The notes beneath the pieces were generated by a model. That model saw nothing but the letters and a program-made list of their open reading frames with translations. It did not search any database and was not told the DNA's origin. A stretch of DNA of 64,000 nt from DASUPK01 sp963819715 (lineage in GTDB: Bacteria; Actinomycetota; Thermoleophilia; Solirubrobacterales; 70-9): the NCBI GenBank assembly GCA_963819715.1, contig CAWFXE010000002.1:62001-126000 (forward strand), read 5' to 3'. Position numbers and translations under genes: made by a program. Below, piece by piece: positions 17,128-24,603 of this stretch. Every line of letters begins with the position of its first letter. Position 1 is the first letter of the stretch.

Positions 17128-17700
17128 ATGAGTGGGAGGATCGTTGTCACGGAGTTCATCTCAGTGGACGGCGTCATCGAGGACCCGGGCGGAGCCGAGG
17201 ACTTCGAGCACGGCGGCTGGAGCTTCGAGTACAACCGCGGCGACGAGGGCAACAAGTTCAAGATGGAGGAGCTGATGGACGCGGAGGTCCAGCTCCTCGG
17301 CCGCAAGACCTATGAGGGCTTCGCCGACGCGTGGCCGTCGCGCGAGGGCGACTTCGCCGACAAGATCAACAAGGGCCGCAAGGTTCTGGTCTCGACCACG
17401 CTGACCGATCCGTCCTGGGAGAACACCGAGGTGATCTCGGAGAACGTGGCCGATGAGCTCCGGAAGCTCCGCGACGAGACCGACGGGAACATCCTGGTCG
17501 CGGGCAGCGGCAAGCTCGTCAACACGCTGCTCGAGAACGACCTGGTCGACGAGCTGCGGCTGATGGTCTTCCCCACCATCCTCGGCTCGGGCCAGCGTCT
17601 CTTCCCCGATGGGATCGGCCGGATCAAGCTGACCCTGGTCTCGGACGAGGGCGTCGGCCCGGACGGCGTCCGGACCCAGATCTACCAGCGCGCCGACTAA
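17128..17700 (+). CDS. Dihydrofolate reductase-like (RibD C-terminal) family protein
   Basis: A 190-residue reductase-fold protein. The start RIVVTEFISVDGVIEDPGG is the family signature, LLGRKTYEGFADAW follows at about residue 60, and NILVAGSGKLVNTLLENDLVDELRL and FPTILGSGQRLFP close the NADPH-binding fold. Family members are NADPH-dependent reductases with mostly unknown substrates, distinct from folate DHFR. AGGAGG precedes the ATG. Third gene of the ArsR operon, about 57 bp after the SRPBCC gene. Confidence 0.88.
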   Translation: MSGRIVVTEFISVDGVIEDPGGAEDFEHGGWSFEYNRGDEGNKFKMEELMDAEVQLLGRKTYEGFADAWPSREGDFADKINKGRKVLVSTTLTDPSWENTEVISENVADELRKLRDETDGNILVAGSGKLVNTLLENDLVDELRLMVFPTILGSGQRLFPDGIGRIKLTLVSDEGVGPDGVRTQIYQRAD

Positions 17701-18164
17701 GCCGGCGGAGGCAGGTGCACCTCGACGCGGTGGTCGTGCTCATCGAGCACGTACACCGCCTCGGCGGTGGCCAGGTAGAGGCGGTGGCGGGCCGGCGGGC
17801 GGACGTCCTCGTCGGTCCACTCCTCGCCGCCATGCTCGACGCTCCGCTGGGAGAAGATCTCCAGGCCCTCCGCGGTTTCGTGAGCCGGGAGTTCCTGAGC
17901 GACTCCGCCGAGGTACACCCCCTGGCCGGTCCCGATCGGCTGGGTGGAGTCGAAGATCACGATTCCGACCTCACGGTGGTCGCGGAGGTTGACCGAATGG
18001 GTGGCGTCCGGCTGGGAGACCCAGAAGAACTCGCGGTAGTCGCGGTGGGCGAAGTAGACGGGCGTGGCCCACGGTTGCCCGCTCGGATCGGCGGTCGCGA
18101 GGACCATGTAGAGGGTGCGGTCGATGATCTCCCGCGCAAGCGCCGCCTCTCGGCCCTCGTTCAT
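17697..18164 (-). CDS. Pyridoxamine 5'-phosphate oxidase-like flavin/F420-binding protein
   Basis: A 155-residue split-barrel protein. It begins EREIIDRT-like (AREIIDRTLYMVLATADPSG), then PWATPVYFAHRDYREFFWVS, typical of the PNPOx-like family that binds FMN or F420. ATG 18164 is chosen because the fold begins there. Function probably reduction of a small molecule or cofactor binding; no pathway context. Its stop overlaps the stop of the convergent reductase gene. Confidence 0.8.
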   Translation of the reverse strand: MNEGREAALAREIIDRTLYMVLATADPSGQPWATPVYFAHRDYREFFWVSQPDATHSVNLRDHREVGIVIFDSTQPIGTGQGVYLGGVAQELPAHETAEGLEIFSQRSVEHGGEEWTDEDVRPPARHRLYLATAEAVYVLDEHDHRVEVHLPPPA

Positions 18165-18180
18165 GACTCGATTATCGGAT

Positions 18181-19050
18181 ATGCGCCGGGCGGCGCGAGG
18201 ACGCAATAGGCTCCCCGCCATCGAGGTTCACCACCTCAACTGCGGAACGATGTGCCCGAGGGGAGCGCGTCTGCTCGCCGGTCACGGAGGCCTGCTCGAG
18301 AAGACGAAGATCGTCGCCCATTGCCTGCTGATCGAAGCCGGCGGCGAGCTCGTCCTCGTGGACACCGGCTTCGGCCTCGGCGACTGCTCGAATCCCAAGC
18401 GCCTCGGGCAGCCCTTCCGGGCGATGGTGGCGCCGGCCTGCGAGGAGAGTGAGTCCGCAATCCGGCAGATCGAGGCCCTCGGTCATGACCCGGCGGACGT
18501 CCGCCACATCGTCACCACCCACCTCGACCTCGATCACGCCGGGGGCCTCGGCGACTTCCCGGAGGCCCAGGTCCATGTCTTCGCGCCCGAGCTGGCCGCG
18601 GCGCGCGCGCCGAGCCTGACCGAGCGCGCCCGCTACGTCAGCGACCAGTGGGCGCACGGCCCGATCTGGGTCGAGCACGGCGTCGGCGGAGACAGCTGGT
18701 TCGGCTTCGAGAGCATCCGCCTCCTCCCCAACCTCGACGCCGAGATCGCGATGATCCCGCTGCCCGGCCACTCGGCGGGGCACTCCGGCGTGGCGGTCAA
18801 CACCCCGGACGGCTGGCTGCTCCACTGCGGCGACTCCTTCTTCTTCCGCGGCTCGATCGAGACGCCGCGCCGCTGTCCGCCCGGCTTGCGCATCTTCGAG
18901 GTGATCAACCAGCACGACGGCAAGGCACGAGAGCGAAACCAGGAGCGGCTGCGCGAGCTCGAGCGGGACCACGGCGACGAGGTCACGCTCTTCTGCTCAC
19001 ATGACCCACAGATGCTGGCGGCGGCCCAGCGCCAGCCCGCGGCCGCCTGA
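18181..19050 (+). CDS. MBL-fold metallo-hydrolase
   Basis: A 289-residue metallo-beta-lactamase-fold enzyme. The metal motif is THLDLDHAGGL (HxDxDH form), GHSAGHSGV provides the next His, LLHCGDSFF the bridging Asp, and FCSHDPQML the last His. The start LNCGTMCPRGARLLAGHGG resembles N-acyl-homoserine-lactonase-like and related hydrolases. Substrate unknown. ATG 18181 is the only good start. The next gene starts 13 bp downstream with a strong ribosome site, so the two form an operon. Confidence 0.88.
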   Translation: MRRAARGRNRLPAIEVHHLNCGTMCPRGARLLAGHGGLLEKTKIVAHCLLIEAGGELVLVDTGFGLGDCSNPKRLGQPFRAMVAPACEESESAIRQIEALGHDPADVRHIVTTHLDLDHAGGLGDFPEAQVHVFAPELAAARAPSLTERARYVSDQWAHGPIWVEHGVGGDSWFGFESIRLLPNLDAEIAMIPLPGHSAGHSGVAVNTPDGWLLHCGDSFFFRGSIETPRRCPPGLRIFEVINQHDGKARERNQERLRELERDHGDEVTLFCSHDPQMLAAAQRQPAAA

Positions 19051-19063
19051 CGAGGAGGGAGCA

Positions 19064-19516
19064 ATGATCGATCAGCCAACAGCCGAGCAGGCGCTGAAGG
19101 AACTCGAGGTCCTGGTCGGAACCTGGAGCATCGTGGCGACCCCGCCCGGCGGCGAGCCCTGGCCGGGCGAGGCGAGCATCACCTACGAGTGGCTCGACGA
19201 CGAGCGGCGGCTCCTGGTCGAGCGCTCGACCGTCGAGATGCCCGAAGCGCCGAACGCCACCTGCGTGATCGGCGCCGACGCGGCCTCGGGCCGTTACTTC
19301 CAGCTCTACACGGACGACCGGAACGTCTGCCGCGTCTACGAACTGAGCATCGGCGGCGGCGAGATGAAGATCTGGCGAGACGGCCCGCCCTTCTCGCAGC
19401 GATTCAGCGGCAAGTTCTCAGAGGATGGCAACCGGATCGACGCGCGCTGGGAGGCGGCGAAGGACGGCACCAACTGGGAGACCGACTTCGACCTGGTCTT
19501 CACGCGGGTCAGGTAG
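19064..19516 (+). CDS. DUF1579-like lipocalin-type protein
   Basis: A 150-residue soluble protein predicted to be mostly beta strand. LEVLVGTWSIVATPPGGEPW and SITYEWLDDERRLLVERS match the start of small beta-barrel families (DUF1579, nitrobindin-like), and the end EAAKDGTNWETDFDLVFTRV closes the barrel. AGGAGG-like GAGGAGGG precedes the ATG. It follows the MBL gene closely and may act on or bind the same kind of small molecule, which is a guess from position. Confidence 0.7.
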   Translation: MIDQPTAEQALKELEVLVGTWSIVATPPGGEPWPGEASITYEWLDDERRLLVERSTVEMPEAPNATCVIGADAASGRYFQLYTDDRNVCRVYELSIGGGEMKIWRDGPPFSQRFSGKFSEDGNRIDARWEAAKDGTNWETDFDLVFTRVR

Positions 19517-19523
19517 CGGTCGG

Positions 19524-20272
19524 CTACCGCTTCTTCTTGGCCTTCTTCCCCAACTTCACGTCGACGGCGGCCCCGTCGCCCAGGGAGGTTCCCGGCGGCA
19601 CGGACTGTGAGCGCACGAACTTGGCCTTCTTGCCCTTCTTGCCCTTCCGCCCCTTATTCTTCTTGACCTTGCCGAGGCTGCAGGCGGCTGCCGAGAGCGC
19701 GTGCTTCGCGGCACCGAGCTTCTTGCCCTTGATAGCGGGGACGAGGCAATAGCGGACCGTGGCGTTCTCGGCGAACTCCAGGGGGCCGTTGAAGGCCGGG
19801 GACCGCGGGGACCCGTTGTCGGAGAGCGCGGGCGGGCCCCACGCGCTCGAGGCGTAGGTACTCGACGAGAAGGCCTTCGCCGTGTCGCCTGCGGCGCTGT
19901 TGTCGAACCCGACGACCTCGCCCTGCTTGATCGGGACGCTGAGCGTCTGGTCCGAAGTCCCCCCGCTGAGGCCGATTGAGGGCCCGGTCGCGCTCGCGGT
20001 CGCGGCGTTGCCGGAACCGAGCTGAATGACCCGAAGGCGGTAGGTGCCGGTGAAGCCTTCGGTGTGCCAGTTGACCACCGTCCCATCGACAGGTGAAGAC
20101 ACATTCGGCCCGGAGACCATCGCCGTGGTGCCGGTCGAGCCGGCGGAAAGGGTCATGAAGGGTGAGGTGAGCGGGCTGCCGATCGTGAGAGTGCCGCTCC
20201 CGCACTCGCCGCAAGCCCCAGCGAGATGCCCATCGTGACCGCGCCTGCCAGTCCGGCCCACTTCGCCCTCAC
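19524..20272 (-). pseudogene. Secreted basic-tail protein with frameshift after signal peptide
   Basis: A GTG at 20272 with GGAGG six bases upstream starts a clear signal peptide (RAKWAGLAGAVTMGISLG, then LAASAGAA). That frame soon stops, while the mature protein continues in a different frame as TLTIGSPLTSPFMTLSAGST and runs to a Lys-rich end (VKLGKKAKKKR) at 19524. One base missing near 20205 accounts for the switch and restores a 249-residue protein resembling the gene at 3710 (WHTEGFTGTYRLRVIQLGSG). The Lys-rich segment around residue 200 is long. Inactivated gene or sequence error. Confidence 0.7.
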
Positions 20273-20347
20273 ATCGCCCTCCTTGGTCGCGTACCGGAGG
20301 AATACCAAAGCGGCGACCCCGGCGCCCGTGCGATGTAATACTTAGTT

Positions 20348-20355
20348 CCGGGTAG
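20348..20355 (-). promoter_or_regulatory. CTACCCGG promoter-associated motif
   Basis: CTACCCGG on the minus strand, followed by AACTAAGTATTAC, lies about 75 bp upstream of the secreted gene starting at 20272. The same octamer occurs upstream of the patatin (11625-11632), the lipase (34135-34142) and in the region before the STAS gene (42901-42908), each time pointing toward the gene. Confidence 0.35.
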
Positions 20356-20430
20356 ACAGCGAGACGCAGGGGGAGTGCGGATCGCGGACACGGGAACTGC
20401 GATCGGCGGCGAGGAGCCGCCGGGAGAAAG

Positions 20431-20444
20431 GTATGTGCACATAC
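20431..20444 (+). promoter_or_regulatory. Perfect 14-bp palindrome over a start codon
   Basis: GTATGTGCACATAC is perfectly palindromic and contains the GTG start (20435) of the S53 peptidase gene. It could be an operator that blocks transcription or a small hairpin over the start codon. Confidence 0.5.
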
Positions 20445-21652
20445 GTCTTCGCCACCTGACCATCGCCGGGGCGGTCGTCGCCTCGTCGCTTGCATTGACA
20501 CTCGTCGCCACGGGCGGCGCATCCGGGGCATCGCTGTCCAAGACCAGCGTGATCCCCGGCTCCTGCGCCCTCGATCTGCGCCCCGATCACTCGCACTGCA
20601 ACCTGAGCCTGATCGCCAACCTGAAGGGCGAACCCAAGGCCGCGGCGGCGCCGACGGCGGGCTACGGCCCCGCCGACCTCCGGAGCGCGTACTCGTTGCC
20701 CGCCAGCGGCGGCGCAGGCCAGACCGTCGCGATCGTCGACGCCTACGGCGACACCACCGCCGAGGCCGACATGAACGCCTACCGGGCCAACTACGGCCTG
20801 CCGGCGTGCACGACCGCGAGCGGCTGCTTCAAGAAGGTCAACCAGAGCGGCGTGCAGGGCAGCTACCCGTCCAACAACACGGGATGGGCCCTGGAGACGC
20901 AGCTCGACCTGGAGATGGTCTCGGCAACCTGCCCCGGCTGCAAGATCCTGCTGGTGGAGGCGACCAACAACCAGAACGCCAACCTCTACGCCGCCGAGGA
21001 CACCGCGGCGCGGCTCGGAGCCACCGCCATCTCCAACAGCTACGGAGGCAGCGAGGCGAGCTCGGAGACGTCCGATGACGTCCACTTCAACCATCCCGGC
21101 GCGGCGATCACGGTCTCCTCGGGCGACAGCGGGTTCGGCGTCGAGTACCCGGCCGCGTCGAAGTACGTGACCGCGGTGGGCGGCACCACGCTGAACCACG
21201 CGTCGAACGCGCGCGGCTGGAGCGAGACCGCCTGGAGCGGGTCCGGCAGCGGCTGCTCGGCCTACGAGGCGAAGCCCGCCTGGCAGACCGATTCCGGATG
21301 CGCTCGGCGAACGGTCGCGGACGTCTCCGCGGTCGCCGATCCGAACACGGGTGTCGCCGTCTACGACACCAACTGCAATTTCCTCGGCCAGCTGCTCGGG
21401 CAGTGCTTCAGCGGCTGGGGCGTGGTCGGCGGCACGAGCGCCTCGTCGCCGATCGTCGCGGGCGTCTACGCGCTGGCGGGCAACGGCTCGAGCGTCAACT
21501 ACGGCTCGTTCCCCTACAGCCACACGTCGTCGCTGTTCGACGTCACCTCGGGGAGCAACGGGAGCTGCAGCCCGGCGTACCTGTGCACCTCGGGCGCCGG
21601 CTACGACGGACCCACCGGCCTCGGGACCCCGAACGGAACGGGCGCCTTCTAG
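20435..21652 (+). CDS. Secreted S53-like (sedolisin/kumamolisin) peptidase
   Basis: A 405-residue exported serine-carboxyl peptidase homologue. A signal peptide (LTIAGAVVASSLALTLVATGG) is followed by the catalytic domain: Glu and Asp of the triad in WALETQLDLEMVSATC (about residues 150-165), the oxyanion Asp region in VSSGDSGFGVEYPAASKYVTAVGG, and the nucleophile in GGTSASSPIVAG (about residue 340). The large prodomain typical of S53 enzymes is missing; only about 70 residues precede the core. Start GTG 20435 follows GGGAGAAAGG and is inside a palindrome. Probably degrades peptides outside the cell. Confidence 0.85.
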   Translation: MHIRLRHLTIAGAVVASSLALTLVATGGASGASLSKTSVIPGSCALDLRPDHSHCNLSLIANLKGEPKAAAAPTAGYGPADLRSAYSLPASGGAGQTVAIVDAYGDTTAEADMNAYRANYGLPACTTASGCFKKVNQSGVQGSYPSNNTGWALETQLDLEMVSATCPGCKILLVEATNNQNANLYAAEDTAARLGATAISNSYGGSEASSETSDDVHFNHPGAAITVSSGDSGFGVEYPAASKYVTAVGGTTLNHASNARGWSETAWSGSGSGCSAYEAKPAWQTDSGCARRTVADVSAVADPNTGVAVYDTNCNFLGQLLGQCFSGWGVVGGTSASSPIVAGVYALAGNGSSVNYGSFPYSHTSSLFDVTSGSNGSCSPAYLCTSGAGYDGPTGLGTPNGTGAF

Positions 21653-21672
21653 CCACCCGTCCAAAATTGTCA

Positions 21673-21709
21673 TTGCCTCGCGCCCGGACCCTCCCTAGGG
21701 TCCGGGCGC
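21673..21709 (+). promoter_or_regulatory. Promoter overlapped by 13-bp perfect inverted repeat
   Basis: TTGCCT (21673-21678) and TAGGGT (21696-21701) are 17 bp apart, eight bases before the ATG at 21710. The same stretch is a perfect inverted repeat with 13-bp arms (GCGCCCGGACCCT at 21680-21692, its complement at 21697-21709) and a four-base loop. It could end transcription of the peptidase gene, act as an operator, or both. Confidence 0.55.
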
Positions 21710-22066
21710 ATGCTGTTTGCCAAGCGGAAACTCAAGAAGAACGGGGAGCGGGCCACCGCGCTGGTCGTCTCCTGTGAGGAGCGCAGCAAGCTCACCACGA
21801 ACGAGCTGCGCGACTACGACTACGTCCTCGAGGTCAACACCGAGGCGGGCGAGACGTTCCAGGCGAACGTCCGCGACAAGTTCTGGATCACGGGCCTCCG
21901 CCCCACCGAGGGCGACGACGACGTCCCCGTGCGCTACGACCGCGCCAGCAAGGAGACGGTCTTCGATCTGGACGGCGACGCCCGTTTCGACGTGGACGCG
22001 ATGAACGAGGGCACCGCCCAGATGAAGGCCGAGACCCGGGCGCTCAAGCAGCAACGCCCGGGGTGA
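21710..22066 (+). CDS. Hypothetical protein
   Basis: A 118-residue soluble, charged protein. It begins LFAKRKLKKNGERATALVVS and continues with beta-rich sequence (DYDYVLEVNTEAGETFQANV, DKFWITGLRPTEGDDDVPV), similar in style to small DUF3592-like or OB-fold-like cytosolic proteins, but I do not recognise the family. The ATG directly follows a 13-bp hairpin and there is no ribosome site, so translation is probably leaderless. Its 3' end overlaps the convergent MFS gene by 23 bp. Confidence 0.6.
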   Translation: MLFAKRKLKKNGERATALVVSCEERSKLTTNELRDYDYVLEVNTEAGETFQANVRDKFWITGLRPTEGDDDVPVRYDRASKETVFDLDGDARFDVDAMNEGTAQMKAETRALKQQRPG

Positions 22067-23603
22067 GAGCCGCATCGGACGGGGCGTCCACCGGCTCACG
22101 CTCGATCTCACGCTCCCGCACCAGCCATAGGGCCAGCACCGCACCGCCAAGGCAGAGCAGGCCGCCCAGCGTGAGCACGTCGTTGAAGCCGGCGAGGAAT
22201 CCCTCCCGCGCCGCGTGAGCGGCCGCCCCCCGGCCCCCCGGCGGGACCGAAGCCACCGCCTGGTGCAGGTTGCCCGACGACGCCGCCTCGACGAGCTGTC
22301 GCGGATGGTCGCCTGAGGCGAGGGGCGTGCCGGCAGTGACGTCGTGGAACTTGTCCGCGCCGCGGCCGATGAAGATCGCTCCCCAGACGGCGACGCCGAC
22401 GGCGACACCGACCTGCCGGAACGTGTCGTTGATCCCGGCCGCCATCCCGCTCCGCTCCTTCGGCACCACGCTGAGCGCCACATCAGCGATCACGGGGTTC
22501 AGGAACCCGACTCCCGCCCCGAGGAGGAGGAAGCCGCCCAGCAGGGTGGTCCAGCCGTCACTCGCCTGAACACCGGACATCAGGAGCAGTCCGGCCCCCG
22601 CCACCGCGAGGCTCGCGCTCATCAAGAACCTGGCGGGCACGCGGGACAAGAGCATCCCCGAGATCGGCGCGGCGAAGAAGCTGACCACCGTCACCGGCAG
22701 ATAGCGCAGCCCGGCCTGGAGTGGCGAGTACCCAAGGTAGTTCTGCAGGTAGAGCGTCAGGTAGAGGAAGAGCGCGAATGCCGAGGCCGACACGGCGAAC
22801 GCCGCCAGCTGGACGCCGGTGAACGACGGCCGCGCAAAAAGCCCCAGCGGCAGCATCGGCTCGCTCACCCGGCTCTCAATCGCGACGAAGGCGCCCATCA
22901 GGACCGCCGAACCGGCGAACAGCGAGACGATCAGGGTGCTGCCCCAGCCCTCGTCGTTTCCGCGGACGAGCGCCAGCACGAGGACGAACAGAGATGCGCT
23001 GAAGGTCGCAACTCCGGCCCAGTCGATCCGGGTCGCGTCCGGATCACGGCTCTCACCCAGCTTCAGATAGGTGACGGCAATCGCCGCCAGCCCGATAGGC
23101 ACGTTGAGAAAGAAGATCGACTGCCAGCCGAGCCCGTCGGTGAGCGCCCCGCCCACCAGCGGCCCGACCGCGACGGCGACGCCGATCGAGGCGCCGTAGA
23201 TGCCCATCGCGGTGCCGCGCTCGCGGCCCGCCGGGAACTCCTGCGCGACCAGGGCCAGGGAGACGGCGAACATGATCGCCCCTCCCACTCCCTGCAGCGC
23301 GCGCGAGAGGTTGAGGAAGGTCGGGTCCGGCGACAGGCCGCAGAGCAGCGAGGCCACCGAGAAGATTCCGAGTCCGACCGCGAACACGCGACGGCGCCCC
23401 AGGCGATCGGCGAGCGAGCCGGCCGTCAGGACCAGGGCGGCGAGGGTAAGCGCGTAGGCGTCCACGACCCACTGCAGGTCGGTGAAGCTCGCGCCGAGGT
23501 CTTCGCGAATCGAGGGAAGGGCCACGTTGACGACCGTGATGTCGAGCAGCAACATGAAGGTCGCAACCGTGACAGCGAGCAGGGTCCACCATTTCCTAGC
23601 CAT
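22044..23603 (-). CDS. MFS transporter, DHA2 (EmrB/QacA) family
   Basis: A 519-residue exporter with about 14 membrane helices. ATFMLLLDITVVNVALPSI is the DHA2 signature in helix 1, GSLADRLGRRRVFAVGLG is motif A after helix 2, and the GIYGASIGVAVAVGPLVGGAL segment is antiporter motif C. It probably expels hydrophobic drugs using the proton gradient. Start ATG 23603 follows GGAGG. It is divergent from the ECF sigma gene, and an ECF41-type promoter on the minus strand (23681-23655) points to it, so the sigma factor probably controls it. Confidence 0.93.
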   Translation of the reverse strand: MARKWWTLLAVTVATFMLLLDITVVNVALPSIREDLGASFTDLQWVVDAYALTLAALVLTAGSLADRLGRRRVFAVGLGIFSVASLLCGLSPDPTFLNLSRALQGVGGAIMFAVSLALVAQEFPAGRERGTAMGIYGASIGVAVAVGPLVGGALTDGLGWQSIFFLNVPIGLAAIAVTYLKLGESRDPDATRIDWAGVATFSASLFVLVLALVRGNDEGWGSTLIVSLFAGSAVLMGAFVAIESRVSEPMLPLGLFARPSFTGVQLAAFAVSASAFALFLYLTLYLQNYLGYSPLQAGLRYLPVTVVSFFAAPISGMLLSRVPARFLMSASLAVAGAGLLLMSGVQASDGWTTLLGGFLLLGAGVGFLNPVIADVALSVVPKERSGMAAGINDTFRQVGVAVGVAVWGAIFIGRGADKFHDVTAGTPLASGDHPRQLVEAASSGNLHQAVASVPPGGRGAAAHAAREGFLAGFNDVLTLGGLLCLGGAVLALWLVREREIEREPVDAPSDAALTPGVAA

Positions 23604-23619
23604 TTGAGCCTCCTTCGGC

Positions 23620-23646
23620 CGTCACATCGGCCGCGTTTCGTTCGTC
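23620..23646 (+). promoter_or_regulatory. ECF41-type promoter for the sigma gene
   Basis: CGTCACA (23620-23626), 16 bp, CGTC (23643-23646). This matches, with one mismatch, the ECF41 target pattern TGTCACA-N16-CGTC known from published work. It points at the sigma gene starting at 23681, suggesting autoregulation. Confidence 0.7.
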
Positions 23647-23654
23647 ATAGCTAC

Positions 23655-23681
23655 GACGGACCAACTCGAAGGGATGTGACA
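23655..23681 (-). promoter_or_regulatory. ECF41-type promoter for the MFS gene
   Basis: On the minus strand TGTCACA (23681-23675), 16 bp, CGTC (23658-23655), an exact match to the ECF41 pattern. It points to the MFS gene at 23603. Its -35 covers the first base of the sigma gene's start codon. Confidence 0.75.
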
Positions 23682-24538
23682 TGAACGACCAGGAACTACT
23701 AGCGGAGCGTTTCGAGGATCACCGTGCGTACCTGCACACAGTCGCCTATCGGATGCTCGGCTCGACGGGCGAGGCGGACGACGCCGTGCAGGAGGCATGG
23801 CTGCGACTCAGCCGCTCCGGCGACACCCAGGTCGACAACCTGCGGGCCTGGCTGACCACGGTGGTCGGGCGGGTCGCCCTCGACATGCTCCGGGCCCGGA
23901 AGTCCCGCCGAGAGGAGTTCGCGGGAGACGACCCCGAGCCCATCGTCAGCGAGCTCTCCGAGGAGAACCCCGCGGAGGAGGCGGAGCTCGCCGACTCCGT
24001 CGGGCTCGCGATGCTGGTCGTGCTCGAGACCCTCTCCCCCGCCGAGCGAATCGCCTTCGTCCTGCACGACATGTTCAGCGTCCCCTTCAGCGAGATCGGC
24101 GAGATCACCGGCCGCTCGGCCGATGCGGCCCGCCAGCTCGCCAGCCGCGCTCGCCGCCGGGTGCGCGGCGCCGCCCCACCCCCACCGATCGAGATGGAGG
24201 AGCAACGACGCGTGGTCGATGCCTTCCTGGCCGCCGCCCGCGAGGGTGACTTCGACTCGCTGCTCAACCTGCTCGACCCCGACGTCGTCTTCCGCTTCCA
24301 CACGGTCGAGGGCGACCCGAGAGCGCGCGAGCCAATCGTGGGCGCCGGGACCGTCGCCAGGCGAGCGCTCAGGGGAGCGCGCGTCTTCGCGCCTCACGGC
24401 CGGCCGGCACTCGTGAACGGCAAGCCCGGCATCGTCACCGTGATCGACGGCAAGCGGTTCGCCACCATGGACTGCACCGTGCGGGAGGGGCGCATCGAGA
24501 CCATCGACCTCTTCCTGGAGGCGCTGGAGAGGCGGTAA
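23681..24538 (+). CDS. ECF sigma factor with SnoaL-like C-terminal domain (ECF41/SigJ type)
   Basis: A 285-residue sigma factor. Region 2 covers about residues 8-80 (HTVAYRMLGSTGEADDAVQEAWLR), region 4 about 110-160 (LSPAERIAFVLHDMFSVPF, DAARQLASRARRRV). The remaining 115 residues form a SnoaL/NTF2-like domain with FVRFHTVEGDP-like start and a late VIDGKRFATMDCTVREGRI, as in ECF41 and M. tuberculosis SigJ, where the extension controls activity in place of an anti-sigma factor. Promoters matching ECF41 sites point to this gene and the divergent MFS exporter. The final NPDKL-like motif of the group is not obvious. Confidence 0.92.
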   Translation: MNDQELLAERFEDHRAYLHTVAYRMLGSTGEADDAVQEAWLRLSRSGDTQVDNLRAWLTTVVGRVALDMLRARKSRREEFAGDDPEPIVSELSEENPAEEAELADSVGLAMLVVLETLSPAERIAFVLHDMFSVPFSEIGEITGRSADAARQLASRARRRVRGAAPPPPIEMEEQRRVVDAFLAAAREGDFDSLLNLLDPDVVFRFHTVEGDPRAREPIVGAGTVARRALRGARVFAPHGRPALVNGKPGIVTVIDGKRFATMDCTVREGRIETIDLFLEALERR

Positions 24539-24603
24539 CCCCGCGGAACTCCCCGGCGCTGGCATTGTTAGAGAGAGACAACGACCCAGCGAAGGGAGTG
24601 GTC

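Noticed and set aside
22344..23684. Plus-strand open frame of about 445 codons
   Set aside because: Antisense to the MFS exporter; highly charged composition with no domain, and it would overlap the divergent promoters.
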